The notes: a model not told the origin generated them from the sequence alone. Counted from the stretch's first letter, positions 25,291 through 34,825 are shown. The stretch is 41,607 nucleotides of DNA from Bilophila wadsworthia ATCC 49260 (GCF_000701705.1 NZ_JNJP01000033.1:1-41607); one strand, 5' to 3'. Translations and numbers: made by a program.

Positions 25291-25451
25291 GGTTCAATCG
25301 TCCTTTTGAATAAAGAATAATTCCTGATAACGCGTTCGCAAGGGCCGCGCAAGAGCAACAGGGGAGCGTCATGCATTTTTTCCCCACACGCCAAAACCGG
25401 CCCCGTGGAGATCCGCGCCCGCCCGGCTTGAGGCCCTTTCCGCTTCCGCCG

Positions 25452-26801
25452 TCAGTTCTTGCGGCGGAACAGCCTGTCCTGCAACTCCACGACCGTGGCG
25501 ATTCCGTCGCCCTCGCCCTGCGAAGGAAAAAGGATCGGTTTGTAGCCAAGCCTGCGCGCCTGCGAAAGCCGGATATCGTGCGCCGCCACGGGGCGGATCT
25601 GGCCGTTGAGGTCCACTTCGCCCCACAGCACGGCCCGCTCGGGAAGCGGCACGTCGTAGAAGGACGACAACATCGCCGCCACGAGCGCGAGGTCCATGCC
25701 CGGCTCCTGAATCTTCATGCCGCCGCCGACCTTGGCATAAATGTCGACCTGACCGAAGTTCAGGCGCAGGCGTTTTTCCAATACAGCCAAGATAAGATGC
25801 AATCGGTTGACGTCAAATCCCAGCCCCGTACGCCGGGGGATCGACAAGTAGCTGCGCGTGACCAGCGCCTGCACTTCCACGGCCAGCGGCCTTTGCCCGT
25901 CCACGGCCATAACCACCGCCGTCCCGCTGAGGCTCGCGTCGCGCGCGCCCAAAAAATAGGTTGCGGGGTCCTCAACGACTTCCAGCCCCTGCCGGACCAT
26001 CTGAAAGACCAGCAATTCCTGATTCGGCCCGAAACGGTTCTTCAACACGCGCAGGAGCCGGAACATCTGGCGCCGATCGCCTTCCAGCGAAATGACCGTA
26101 TCGACCATGTGCTCAAGCAGCCTCGGCCCGGCGAGCGCGCCGTCCTTCGTGACATGGCCCACCAGGACCACGGTCGTGGTGCCGCGCTTGCAGGCGTCGA
26201 CGATCTCCGTCGCCACGGCCCGGACCTGGCTCACGTTGCCGGGCAGGCCTTCCGCGCTTTCCGACGTAAACGTCTGCACGGAGTCCACAATAAGCAGATC
26301 AGGCGCGCCGTCGCCCTCAAGCAACGGCAGTACGTCCTCGACCCGCGATGTGGACAATGCCAGCAAGTTGTCATGCAGCATTCCCAGACGGTTGGCGCGA
26401 TCCTTGATCTGCGGCAACGATTCTTCGCCGCTCGCGTACAGAACCAGCTTGCCCGAAGCGGCCACGGCCCCGGCCATCTGCAACAAAAGCGTGGACTTGC
26501 CGATGCCCGGCTCACCGCCCATGAGCAGGGCGCTGCCCGGAACAAGCCCCCTGCCGAGCACGCGGTCCAGCGCCTCAAGCCCCGTGCCGAACGGCTCGTG
26601 CCCGTGATCCTCGACATGGGCCAGCGGCATGGCTTTCACCGAGCCGAGGCTCCCTATCGGGCGCTTCCGCGCTCCTTCGACGGGCGCGGCCACCAGTTCC
26701 AGCGAATTCCACGCTTTGCACACGAGGCATTGCCCCCGCCACAGCGGCGACTTTGCCCCGCATTCCGCACACACATATGTTTCTTTAATCTTGCTGGCCA
26801 T
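25452..26801 (-). CDS. radA: DNA repair protein RadA/Sms
   Basis: RadA is a RecA-like helicase that promotes branch migration in recombination. The 449-aa protein has the N-terminal C4 zinc finger (CAECGAKSPLWRGQCLVC), Walker A GGEPGIGKST (about residue 95), the RadA-specific KNRFG motif in the core, and a Lon-like C-terminal domain (GGMKIQEPGMDLALVAAML, LPERAVLWGEVDL). The ATG at 26801 starts MASKIKETYVCAECG with AAGG upstream; an in-frame extension to 26897 would run into the adjacent repeat and is rejected. It is the last gene of a minus-strand run starting at pilT. Confidence 0.95.
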   Translation of the reverse strand: MASKIKETYVCAECGAKSPLWRGQCLVCKAWNSLELVAAPVEGARKRPIGSLGSVKAMPLAHVEDHGHEPFGTGLEALDRVLGRGLVPGSALLMGGEPGIGKSTLLLQMAGAVAASGKLVLYASGEESLPQIKDRANRLGMLHDNLLALSTSRVEDVLPLLEGDGAPDLLIVDSVQTFTSESAEGLPGNVSQVRAVATEIVDACKRGTTTVVLVGHVTKDGALAGPRLLEHMVDTVISLEGDRRQMFRLLRVLKNRFGPNQELLVFQMVRQGLEVVEDPATYFLGARDASLSGTAVVMAVDGQRPLAVEVQALVTRSYLSIPRRTGLGFDVNRLHLILAVLEKRLRLNFGQVDIYAKVGGGMKIQEPGMDLALVAAMLSSFYDVPLPERAVLWGEVDLNGQIRPVAAHDIRLSQARRLGYKPILFPSQGEGDGIATVVELQDRLFRRKN

Positions 26802-26896
26802 GAAGAAACCTTCTGAAGAATGGGAAGACGAATACTCTTTATGAAATGTAGGATTTTTCCCCTGAGAAGGAAAGCACCACCCGATCAAACGAGACA

Positions 26897-27016
26897 CAGG
26901 GAACGCGGCGAACAGGGATTCGATAAAGTCAAAAGTCTTTGAGGGAGAAGGGGGGAGGTTTGGAGGGGGGGAGGAGGGAACTTTCTGAAGAAAGTTCCCT
27001 CCTCCCCCCCCTCCAA
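26897..27016 (-). repeat. Composite palindromic repeat, copy E (type-1 flank)
   Basis: Minus strand: a palindrome (26960-27016, about 27-nt arms with one length difference in the G/C run, core CTTTCTGAAGAAAG) starts 9 nt after the K+ channel stop. A purine/pyrimidine spacer follows, then the type-1 flank (AAAGACTTTTGAC, TTTATCGAATCCCTGTTC, GCGTTCCCTG) ending at 26897. It separates the channel gene from radA. Confidence 0.8.
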
Positions 27017-27025
27017 TTGTATCGC

Positions 27026-28720
27026 CTAACTCGGAAAATGCTCCATGAACCGGCGCTCGGCATCCGCGGTGCCGATGAGCACAAGCACCGTATCGGACTT
27101 CATGGGCGCGTTGGGGTCCGGGGGCACACGCAATACGCCCTGACTCTTCAAGGCGACCACATTGCAGTCGGTCTTTTCACGGATGCGGCTGTCACGCAGG
27201 GACAGGCCCACAAGGGCCGGGGGCGCCGTCACCCGGAAAATGTTCAAGCCTTCCGTCAGAATGGTTACCCGGCCGGGACTGAGCAGATTGATGATCGTAC
27301 TCGCCGCCATCGAAGCGTGCGACATCACCAGATTCGCCCCGGCGTTGTACAGGGAGGGCACGTTGCGATCGAGCGTGGAACGGCTGAGGATCTGCACGTC
27401 AGGCCGCAGCTTGCGGCAATAGATGGTCAGATAGATGTTCAGGTCATCGTCATGCGTGGTCACGATGACGGACGGGGTTTCCATGATGTGCGCCCGCTGG
27501 AGCACCGCCAGTTCCCCGGCATTCCCGAGAATGTAACGGGGATCGTCCGGCGGCACGAGCCGGGGGTTCTTCTCGACGAGACAGAACGGCAGCCCGCGAC
27601 GTTCCAAGGCATCCGCCGCCGCTTCCCCCACCTTGCCCCCGCCGAGGATAAGCACGGGCGTCCGGTTCGCCTTGCTGCTCCGCTCGGCCTTGCGGTCATA
27701 AGCCTCAAGCTGATCCGCCGTCCCCGCGAGCAGCAGGATGGAGGCCTCGTCGATCCGGCTGTCCGGGCGCGCGGACATATAGGAATTGCCCTCCCACAGC
27801 CCGGCCACGTTGAGGCCGAAGCGTTCGCGGAACCCGCACTCGCGCAGCGTCTGCCCCATGAACTCGGTGTGGATGACCGGCGCCTCGGCAAGGCACAACG
27901 TCCCGAACCGGGCGATGATGTTCGACTGGGCGCGGGTCCCGTAGACGCGGCGGGCAAGGCTCCGCCCAAGCATCTCGGTAAACGAGTAGACGTGGTCGCA
28001 CCCCGCCAGCATGAGGATGTTCATGGCCTCCGGATTCTCCGCACTGGCGGCGAGCAGGGTCGACGGCGCGACTTCTCGCACCGTGGAGGCGATGTTCGTA
28101 TTCCGCAGATCCCCTTCGAGCGCTGCGACCAACGCCGCCTTGTCCGCCCGCAGGTTCCGGTAGGTGTTGGCGTCGTCGAACTCGCCGGTCACCACATCAT
28201 AGCGGTTGTCGTACAGTTCCAGCGCGTGCTGCCCGTCCGGTACGAGGATGACATACGGATAGTTGTGCTGCCGGAGCTTGCGGGCCACGCTCAACGAGAT
28301 GTCGTTGTCGCCCACCAGAACCGTGTGGCCGCTGGTGTCGGACGGCAGGGAGCGCGGCTTGCGCTTGTTGTTGTATTCCTCGATCCACGGCTGGTACACG
28401 AAACGGATGAACGTAAACGGCATCACGATCATGATGAGGATGATACCCGACACCAGCACGATGATGGAGAACAGTTTCCCGATATCGCTCGTGAAGGTGA
28501 TGTCCCCGAACCCCAGCGTGGACATGACGGTCAGCGTCCAGTAGACGCCGGTGATATAAGAATAATCCCGCCCTTCGTAGGCCATGATCTGATGAAACAC
28601 GATGCTGAACAGCGCCACCAGAACGGTCGTGAACAGCAGGAAGCCGATCACGATGCGCTGATTGCGGCGTCCCGTGGTCTGGGTCAGGAGCGCCGGGAGA
28701 AGGGTCAGGAGCAGTTTCAT
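27026..28720 (-). CDS. Two-helix potassium channel with tandem RCK (TrkA-N/TrkA-C) domains
   Basis: A 564-aa inner-membrane channel. TM1 is at about residues 22-45, the pore helix and selectivity filter read STLGFGD (variant of TVGYGD), and TM2 lies at about 82-106. Two cytoplasmic RCK repeats follow. Each has a Rossmann TrkA-N part: HTVLVGDNDISLSVARKL in the first and PVLILGGGKVGEAAADAL, with a typical GxGxxG-like loop, in the second. Each also has a TrkA-C-like part. Tandem RCK channels such as Geobacter GsuK are gated by nucleotides and Ca2+; the ligand here is unknown. The ATG lies 2 nt past the manC stop, without its own clear ribosome binding site, so coupling is likely. Confidence 0.87.
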   Translation of the reverse strand: MKLLLTLLPALLTQTTGRRNQRIVIGFLLFTTVLVALFSIVFHQIMAYEGRDYSYITGVYWTLTVMSTLGFGDITFTSDIGKLFSIIVLVSGIILIMIVMPFTFIRFVYQPWIEEYNNKRKPRSLPSDTSGHTVLVGDNDISLSVARKLRQHNYPYVILVPDGQHALELYDNRYDVVTGEFDDANTYRNLRADKAALVAALEGDLRNTNIASTVREVAPSTLLAASAENPEAMNILMLAGCDHVYSFTEMLGRSLARRVYGTRAQSNIIARFGTLCLAEAPVIHTEFMGQTLRECGFRERFGLNVAGLWEGNSYMSARPDSRIDEASILLLAGTADQLEAYDRKAERSSKANRTPVLILGGGKVGEAAADALERRGLPFCLVEKNPRLVPPDDPRYILGNAGELAVLQRAHIMETPSVIVTTHDDDLNIYLTIYCRKLRPDVQILSRSTLDRNVPSLYNAGANLVMSHASMAASTIINLLSPGRVTILTEGLNIFRVTAPPALVGLSLRDSRIREKTDCNVVALKSQGVLRVPPDPNAPMKSDTVLVLIGTADAERRFMEHFPS

Positions 28721-28722
28721 GG

Positions 28723-30129
28723 TCAGCGCCCGTAGCTGTCTTCAAGACGCACGATGTCATCTTCCCCAAGGTAGGAGCCGGACTGGATCTCGATGATGAC
28801 CAGCGGGATCATGCCGGGATTCTTGAGCCGGTGCACGGTGCCGAGGGGAATGTAGGTGGACTGGTCTTCATGGTACAGGAGCACCTTGTCGCCAACGGTG
28901 ATCTCGGCCGTCCCTTCGACCACCACCCAGTGCTCTGCCCGGTGGTGGTGCTTCTGGAGCGAAAGCTGCCCGCCCGGCTTGACGATGATGCGCTTCACCT
29001 GAAAACGCTCACCTCTCGCCAGCGTTTCGTAACTCCCCCACGGGCGATAGACCAGCGGGTGGCTTTCCGCCTCGCCGCGCCCTTCCTTTTTCAGTGATTC
29101 GACGATCTTTTTCACATCCTGCGTGCGTGCGCGATCCGCCACCAGCACGCTGTCCGCCGTCTCCACGACCACCAGATCCGATACGCCGAGCGCGGCGACC
29201 ATCCGATTGGAGGCGTGCAGATAGCAGTTTTCCGCGCCCTCGGCGTAGACATCCCCCACACGCACGTTGCCGTCCCCGTCGTGCGGAGCGGCTTCATAGA
29301 ACGCTTCCCATGACCCGAGATCGCTCCAGTCGGCTGTCAGAGGGACCACGGCGGCCCGGTCCGTCTTTTCCATCACCGCGTAGTCGATGGAGTCGGCGGG
29401 CGAACTCAGGAAGGCGTCGGCGTCGGGACGGATAAAGTCCCGATCGGCGTGATGCCCTTCCCACGCCGCCTTGCACGCCGCATGAATGCCGGGAGCGTGC
29501 AGGGCCAGCTCTTCAAGGTAGATGGATGCGCGGAACAGGAACATGCCGCTGTTCCACAGATACCCTCCGTCCGCCAGCATGGCCTCGGCTCTGGCGAGAT
29601 CCGGTTTTTCCACAAAGCGCGCCACAGCATACCCGCCCGAGGGCAACGCCCCACCCCGGCGGATATACCCGAACCCTGTTTCCGGTGCATCCGGCGTGAT
29701 GCCGAATGTAACGATACGCCCGGACTCGGCGCAGGCGCGGGCCCGCGCCACGGCTTCGGCGAAAACATCCTGAGGTTTCAGCACATGATCGGACGGCAGT
29801 ACCAGCAGCAACGGATCCCCCCCGCCGGACAACGCCGCGAACGCCGCCAGCGCAATGGCGGGCGCGGTATTCCGTCCCTTGGGCTCCAACAGAATAGTTC
29901 CGGATACGCCTTTCTGCTGCAAGGCCGCCGCCACATAAAAGCGGTGCTCTTCATTGCAGACCACCAGCGGATCGGCGCTGTCCGGCAGAGCCGCCGCCCG
30001 ATCCACCGTATCGCCGAACAGGGTATGCCCTCCCAGATCCATGAACTGCTTGGGATACAAGGCTCGGGAAAGGGGCCAGAGGCGGGTGCCGCTGCCGCCG
30101 CACAGGACAATGGAACGCAATGTGGACAT
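28723..30129 (-). CDS. manC: Mannose-1-phosphate guanylyltransferase / mannose-6-phosphate isomerase
   Basis: A bifunctional enzyme making GDP-mannose for surface polysaccharide. The 468-aa protein starts with the nucleotidyltransferase motif VLCGGSGTRLWPLSR and has PKQF, LEPKGRNTAPA and LPSDHV. It ends in a type II cupin isomerase domain (RPWGSYETL, GGQLSLQKHHHRAEHWVVV, IPLGTVHRL). I chose the ATG at 30129, with AGGAA six bases upstream, rather than 30135, where the ribosome binding site would touch the start. It begins 13 nt after the MshM/ExeA-like gene, in the same direction. Confidence 0.94.
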   Translation of the reverse strand: MSTLRSIVLCGGSGTRLWPLSRALYPKQFMDLGGHTLFGDTVDRAAALPDSADPLVVCNEEHRFYVAAALQQKGVSGTILLEPKGRNTAPAIALAAFAALSGGGDPLLLVLPSDHVLKPQDVFAEAVARARACAESGRIVTFGITPDAPETGFGYIRRGGALPSGGYAVARFVEKPDLARAEAMLADGGYLWNSGMFLFRASIYLEELALHAPGIHAACKAAWEGHHADRDFIRPDADAFLSSPADSIDYAVMEKTDRAAVVPLTADWSDLGSWEAFYEAAPHDGDGNVRVGDVYAEGAENCYLHASNRMVAALGVSDLVVVETADSVLVADRARTQDVKKIVESLKKEGRGEAESHPLVYRPWGSYETLARGERFQVKRIIVKPGGQLSLQKHHHRAEHWVVVEGTAEITVGDKVLLYHEDQSTYIPLGTVHRLKNPGMIPLVIIEIQSGSYLGEDDIVRLEDSYGR

Positions 30130-30142
30130 GAACATTTCCTGT

Positions 30143-31789
30143 CTATTTCACGGTAAATTTATGAAACACCAAACACGCCCCATCAAAAGGCGGCAGCAGC
30201 CGCACGGAGGCTTCAGCCGGCGGAGAAAAGCGGGAAAGCCAGCTCCACGCGGCCCTCTCCGACGCAAAGCCGCGCGGAGCCAAAATATGAAACGACAATC
30301 CTTCGCCCGGACGCCAGATCGGGGTCAGCGCCACGGATGGGGAGCGTTTGCCGTAGCCGCGCCACGCAGTATACGCCTCTTCCAGCGTGCCGAACGCACC
30401 AAGGCTTAAAAGCACCCCCTTGGTCATGGACGGCGGAGGGGCATACAGTACGGCGGGAAGCGTCAGATCCTGCGCGCCTGCGCCGATATCGTTTCTGTAT
30501 CCGGGGTTTTTGCCTAAAACCAGTTCCAAGGCGGAGCCGGAACCGTACAACGCCCGCACCAGTTCGGCAAGAGCCTCGCCGGGCTGCAAACGGAACGTCC
30601 CCAGCGTTTCAGGGACCGCGTTCTTTTCCGCTTCGGCACCCTGCCCACCCTCCGCTTCCGCAGTGGAGGATTCCGCCTTTTCAGGGACGGCGGGGGGCGC
30701 TTCATCCGGAGGCAGAGGCTGCGGAACGGCTTCCCGCGACGCCGCGCGACGCACGGCATCATCCCCGGCTGCCCGCCCTTGCCCGGCAGTCCCGGCGGTA
30801 TCCGCCTTCTCCGCTTCCGGCAGCCAGCCCAGCACGCCGGACACCACCGCCTCCAGCCGGGCGTGCGCGTCGTCCTTTACAGCCTCCGGCATCCAGCGGT
30901 ATCCGCCCGCGACGCAGATCAACGCCAACGCCACAACCAGCCAGCGGCCCCACCGGTTTTGCACATCGCTGCCGTTACGGGCCACCTGCGCCCACACCAT
31001 ACGGCCGGTTACGGTTGTACGGTTGCCCACAAGCAGGGCAAGCAGCATCTGATGCCCGAGGCGCATAAGCTGGCGGGGCTTCCCCCTGCTGGCCCGGTGC
31101 AGGGCGATGAGGCTCCCGAGCGAAAACAGCCGTTCCGCCCTCTGCCCTCCCGCCAGCCGCAACCGGTGGCGCACAAGCCGGATGCTCTCGCGCATGGAGA
31201 GCGGCTTCAGATACAGGTACTCGTTGATCCGATCTTTAAAGTTGGGCATACCTTCAATGATCTGTGCCAATTCCGGCTGCCCAAAGATGACGATTTGCAG
31301 GAGCTTTTCCGTGTTCGTCTCGAAATTCAGCAGTTCGCGCAGCACTTCCAGCGCCGCCGGACTGAGCTTCTGCCCCTCATCTATAAAAAGGACAAGATTC
31401 CGGTTCTGCTCCAGCGCCTTATCGAAAACCCGATTTTGAATGACGCTGATGCACTCCCGGCGCGCCACGCCCTCGGGAGGCCGCTGCCCGGCGAACAGCT
31501 CGCACAGGTGCCGCACGAATTCATCGGCATCCTCGAACCCCGCGTCCAACAGCAAAAAGACGTCAATGCCGCTCTGCTCGTTCAGGCTCCTCAGCAGACA
31601 GCGGCACAGCGTGCTCTTTCCCGTGCCCACCTCGCCGAGAACCACGTTCAAGCCCCGCCGCAGCCGGATGGCGATTTCCAGCCGGTTCAGGCAGTCCTCG
31701 TGCGTCGGCGTCCGGTAATACGCGTCCGGGTCCGGCGAGTTCGAAAACGGCTCCCGCGTCAGATTCAGGAGCTCCAAATAGCTGCTCAT
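30143..31789 (-). CDS. mshM: MshM/ExeA-like AAA ATPase with periplasmic C-terminus
   Basis: A 548-aa inner-membrane ATPase that helps the secretin assemble through the cell wall. The N-terminus YLELLNLTREPFSNSPDP is the ExeA/MshM hallmark. Walker A is GEVGTGKST (52-60), Walker B LVLFIDEGQ (132-140), and the sensor region IFGQPELAQII. One membrane helix lies at about 280-299. The periplasmic part has an acidic/Pro/Ala-rich linker (about 330-400), then a LysM-like stretch (LQPGEALAELVRALYGSGSA) and a SPOR-like end (LSFHILAPRGFASERAAW). ExeA itself carries a different peptidoglycan-binding domain; the role would be the same. Assigning those last two domains is tentative. Confidence 0.84.
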   Translation of the reverse strand: MSSYLELLNLTREPFSNSPDPDAYYRTPTHEDCLNRLEIAIRLRRGLNVVLGEVGTGKSTLCRCLLRSLNEQSGIDVFLLLDAGFEDADEFVRHLCELFAGQRPPEGVARRECISVIQNRVFDKALEQNRNLVLFIDEGQKLSPAALEVLRELLNFETNTEKLLQIVIFGQPELAQIIEGMPNFKDRINEYLYLKPLSMRESIRLVRHRLRLAGGQRAERLFSLGSLIALHRASRGKPRQLMRLGHQMLLALLVGNRTTVTGRMVWAQVARNGSDVQNRWGRWLVVALALICVAGGYRWMPEAVKDDAHARLEAVVSGVLGWLPEAEKADTAGTAGQGRAAGDDAVRRAASREAVPQPLPPDEAPPAVPEKAESSTAEAEGGQGAEAEKNAVPETLGTFRLQPGEALAELVRALYGSGSALELVLGKNPGYRNDIGAGAQDLTLPAVLYAPPPSMTKGVLLSLGAFGTLEEAYTAWRGYGKRSPSVALTPIWRPGEGLSFHILAPRGFASERAAWSWLSRFSPPAEASVRLLPPFDGACLVFHKFTVK

Positions 31790-31896
31790 TCGGCAATACC
31801 CTCAAGAAAACGGCATTGGAGGAAAAAGGGAAACGCTCGTCGCGGGAGCGGGAACGCACAGGCCTTCCCGTTTTTCCCGGCCTCCATCCTTCCGCG

Positions 31897-32961
31897 CTAT
31901 TTCAACTTCCCGATGGCCTCACGGAGACGCCCCTTGTCCTGTGCGTGGACGAGGGCCGCCTCGGGCGCGATGATGCGCTGCATAAGCAGGCGTTCGATGT
32001 CGTCGTCCATCGTCTGCATCCCAACATTGCGATTGGTCTGCAAAACGCTCGGCAATTGGAATGTCTTGCTCTCGCGGATCATGTTCCGCACGGACGGGAT
32101 GCCGAACATGATTTCCAGCGCGGGTACCCGGCCCTTCTTGTCGGCCCGTTTGAACAGCGTCTGCGCGATGATCGCCTGAATCGACTCCGAAAGGCTCGTC
32201 CGTATCTGCGCCTGCTCCTCCGGCGGGAAGACCTCGATGATGCGGTCGATGGTCTTGGGAGCGGAGATGGTGTGCAGGGTCGCAAACACGAGATGCCCCG
32301 TTTCCGCCGCTTCGAGGGCGAGGGAGATGGTTTCGAGATCGCGCATTTCGCCCACGAGGATGATGTCGGGGTCCTCGCGCAGTGCGGAGCGCAGCGCCGT
32401 GCCGAACGAGCGGGAATCGCGCCCTATCTCGCGCTGGTTCACGAGGCAGCTCTTGGATTGATGCACGAATTCGATGGGGTCTTCAATGGTAATGATATGG
32501 TCGCGGCGCTTGGTATTGGCGTAGTCCACAAGCGCGGCCAGCGTGGTGGACTTGCCGCTCCCGGTGGGGCCGGTCACAAGCACGAGGCCCTTGGGCAGCA
32601 GGGCCAGCTCGCGCAGCATGATCGGAAGACCCAGCTCCTCAACCGTGCTGATTCGCTGCGGGATTTCGCGGAACACCGCGGAAATGCCGCGGTTCTGCCG
32701 GAAAAAGTTGGCACGGTAGCGCGCCAGCCCCGGAATTTCATAGGCGAAGTCCAGATCGCCCGTCTGCTCGAACGCCTGCACGCGCTCCATGGGAACCATT
32801 TCACGCAGTACGGCCAAAAGTTCCTCGGTCGTAACAACCGGAGCGTCCACCCGTGCGAGGTCCCCGTAGATCCGCAGGAGCGGCGGATTGCCCGCCGAAA
32901 GGTGCAAATCCGAACCGTGATTGGCGTGCAACAAATGAAAAAGATTGTCTATTTTTGCCAT
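31897..32961 (-). CDS. pilT: Type IV pilus retraction ATPase PilT
   Basis: PilT disassembles the pilus and drives twitching, surface sensing and DNA uptake. The 354-aa protein has the N-terminal SDLHLSAGNPPLLRI, Walker A GPTGSGKST (131-139), Asp box (ITIEDPIEF), Walker B DPDIILVGEMRD, His box GHLVFATLHT and the PilT-specific PSVRNMIRE (matching AIRNLIRE). The ATG at 32961 has GGAAGG six bases upstream; the longer in-frame extension to 33249 runs through the divergent pilD region and has no PilT sequence. The MshM-like gene follows after 107 nt. Confidence 0.94.
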   Translation of the reverse strand: MAKIDNLFHLLHANHGSDLHLSAGNPPLLRIYGDLARVDAPVVTTEELLAVLREMVPMERVQAFEQTGDLDFAYEIPGLARYRANFFRQNRGISAVFREIPQRISTVEELGLPIMLRELALLPKGLVLVTGPTGSGKSTTLAALVDYANTKRRDHIITIEDPIEFVHQSKSCLVNQREIGRDSRSFGTALRSALREDPDIILVGEMRDLETISLALEAAETGHLVFATLHTISAPKTIDRIIEVFPPEEQAQIRTSLSESIQAIIAQTLFKRADKKGRVPALEIMFGIPSVRNMIRESKTFQLPSVLQTNRNVGMQTMDDDIERLLMQRIIAPEAALVHAQDKGRLREAIGKLK

Positions 32962-33190
32962 GCATGACCTTCCTGCACGGTTTTTGTTGCCGGAACGCCC
33001 GGTTCTTGGTACACCTTGGCAGGAACAAGGTGCGTATGAAATACGCGAGACGGAAGATTCTGTCATCACCGCTGAAGGCCTGATCGCCATTTGTGAACAA
33101 GCCCACAACATGCTGGACTCAATCACAGAAGGCTTCCGCCGACAGCCCGCGCACCGTTGCCCGATCGGGCGTGCCAAAGGAAGGCTCCGC
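32962..33190. promoter_or_regulatory. Divergent pilT-pilD spacer with an inverted repeat
   Basis: The 229 bases between pilT and pilD must hold both promoters. A perfect inverted repeat CACCTTG-7 nt-CAAGGTG lies at 33012-33032, about 50 bases in front of pilT, and may be an operator. No -35/-10 or -24/-12 pair is convincing. Confidence 0.3.
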
Positions 33191-34003
33191 GTGTACCAGA
33201 CCATCCCCCCGGAATTGCTGCATCCCGAAATGTTCATTCCCGCCGCCACGCTGCTCGGGCTCCTGCTCGGCAGCTTTTACAACGTCTGCATCCACCGGTA
33301 CGTCAGCGGCGAATCCATCCTTTTTCCGCCTTCCCATTGCCCGCATTGCAACCAGCGCCTCCGCTTCTGGGAACTGATCCCCGTCCTCAGCTATCTGCTG
33401 CTGCGCGGCCAGTGCGCCCGCTGCCACAAGCCCATCCATATCCGGTATCCGCTCGTCGAGCTCCTGTCCGGCCTGACGTCCGGCCTTTTGGCATGGCGTT
33501 TCGGCCCCACGCTCGCCTTTCCCGTCTATCTCGTGTTCACGGGAATGCTCATCGTCGCCTCGGGCATCGATCTGGAATGCTTCATCCTTCCCGACGGCAT
33601 CACGCTCGGCGGGACAGTGCTGGCCGTGCCCGCCGCCATCTTCGCCCTCGGCATGGACTGGACGGACGCCCTTCTCGGCGGCCTTGTGGGCGGCGGGACG
33701 TTCCTCGCCGTACTTCTTGTCTTCAAACGCCTGCGCGGCGTGGACGGCATGGGGTTCGGCGACGTCAAACTCATGCTCATGCTCGGCGTCCTGTGCGGGC
33801 CCCTCGGCCTGCCGCTGATCACGCTGGTCGCGGGCGTCTCGGCCCTTGCCGCCTTTCTGCTCATCGCCTGCCTGATGCCCCGCGAAGCGCCCTTGCGCGA
33901 AATGCCCATCCCGTTCGGCCCGTTCCTGAGCCTCGGCGCCTTCGTGCACATCCTCGCCGGTCAGGAAATCCTCGACTGGTGGATCCGGTTCATCACGGGG
34001 TAG
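33191..34003 (+). CDS. pilD: Prepilin peptidase / N-methyltransferase
   Basis: PilD cleaves prepilin leaders at the Gly|Phe junction and methylates the new N-terminus; its substrates here are the pilins at 18569 and 35371-38960. The 270-aa protein has LLGSFYNVCIHR, a zinc-binding pair of CxxC motifs (CPHC and CARC) in the cytoplasmic loop, and two catalytic aspartates (GIDLECFILPDG and the GxGD motif GMGFGDVKL). About seven further membrane helices are present. I chose the GTG at 33191 because GGAAGG lies six bases upstream and the product has family length; an in-frame ATG at 32945 would add 82 residues antisense to pilT. It overlaps the convergent transglycosylase gene by 11 nt. Confidence 0.93.
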   Translation: MYQTIPPELLHPEMFIPAATLLGLLLGSFYNVCIHRYVSGESILFPPSHCPHCNQRLRFWELIPVLSYLLLRGQCARCHKPIHIRYPLVELLSGLTSGLLAWRFGPTLAFPVYLVFTGMLIVASGIDLECFILPDGITLGGTVLAVPAAIFALGMDWTDALLGGLVGGGTFLAVLLVFKRLRGVDGMGFGDVKLMLMLGVLCGPLGLPLITLVAGVSALAAFLLIACLMPREAPLREMPIPFGPFLSLGAFVHILAGQEILDWWIRFITG

Positions 34004-34742
34004 CGTACAGCGCAAGCACTTTCCGCACGTAATTGCGGGTCTCCTCAAACGGGGGGATGCCGCCGTACTTGTCCACGTTGGCGGGCCCGGCATTATACGC
34101 CGCCAGAGCCAACGAAACGTTCCCGCCGTACCGATCCAGCATGGATCGGAAATAGCGCACCCCGCCCTCCACGTTCTCATCGGGATTGAACGCATCGCGC
34201 ACCCCCAGATGCCGCTGCGTGCTGGGCATAAGCTGCATGAGCCCGCTGGCCCCGGCCGAAGAGACGGCCTTGGCGTCGAATCCCGATTCGACCTTGATGA
34301 TCGCCATGACCAGCCGGGGTTCGACCCCATGTTGCCCGGCATACCGTTCCGCGAGCCGCGCCACGCCGTCCGGCCCCACCGCACGCATCAGCCGCTCGGC
34401 GCTGAAGCGCCCGAAAAACTGATACCTCCCGTCGCCGTCCGGCCTGTTCGTCAAAAAGACGGTCCCGTCCTCCCCCACATGCCGATAGATGGCCACGGAC
34501 TCCGCAGGCAACGGATCCGCCGGCTGAGCTGACGGGGCATCCGGGCGGGCCGCGTGGGGCCGCTGAGGAAGCGTTTTTTTGATGGGAGGCCGCACCACGA
34601 CCTTGAGTTTGGAAGGTTCGGCTGCCCTAACGCCGGTGGCGCACAAAAGGCAACACACCAGAATGAGGCCCGCCCATACGGGGAGCCCCAGCCATGAGAG
34701 TCGAGGCCCCTCGTCTTTCGGAACAGCCTGTGCTACCATCAT
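33993..34742 (-). CDS. Lytic transglycosylase (SLT family) with DUF4124-like segment
   Basis: A 249-aa exported cell-wall lytic enzyme. After a signal peptide (hydrophobic core WAGLILVCCLLCATG, likely cut after VRA) comes a basic/Pro-rich linker. A DUF4124-like strand pair (VAIYRHVGEDGTVFLTNRP) and a C-terminal SLT domain follow. SLT motifs are the catalytic Glu in IIKVESGFD, SSAGASGLMQLMPST and LAAYNAGP. Enzymes of this type open peptidoglycan so that pili or secretion machines can pass. The start is uncertain: ATG at 34742 or 34739, neither with an ideal ribosome binding site. It is divergent from the next gene. Confidence 0.85.
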   Translation of the reverse strand: MMVAQAVPKDEGPRLSWLGLPVWAGLILVCCLLCATGVRAAEPSKLKVVVRPPIKKTLPQRPHAARPDAPSAQPADPLPAESVAIYRHVGEDGTVFLTNRPDGDGRYQFFGRFSAERLMRAVGPDGVARLAERYAGQHGVEPRLVMAIIKVESGFDAKAVSSAGASGLMQLMPSTQRHLGVRDAFNPDENVEGGVRYFRSMLDRYGGNVSLALAAYNAGPANVDKYGGIPPFEETRNYVRKVLALYATP

Positions 34743-34825
34743 TTCCAACCGTAACGAGCCTCCCGTCAAAAGACAAGGAGCGCCCTCCGCACCTGTCCGG
34801 CGACGCCGAGGGAAAAGGTCCGCCC

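Noticed and set aside
33012..33032. Sigma54 promoter at the pilT-pilD spacer (TTGGCA ... GTGC)
   Set aside because: The GG-to-GC distance is 14 instead of the required 12, so it does not fit the -24/-12 pattern.
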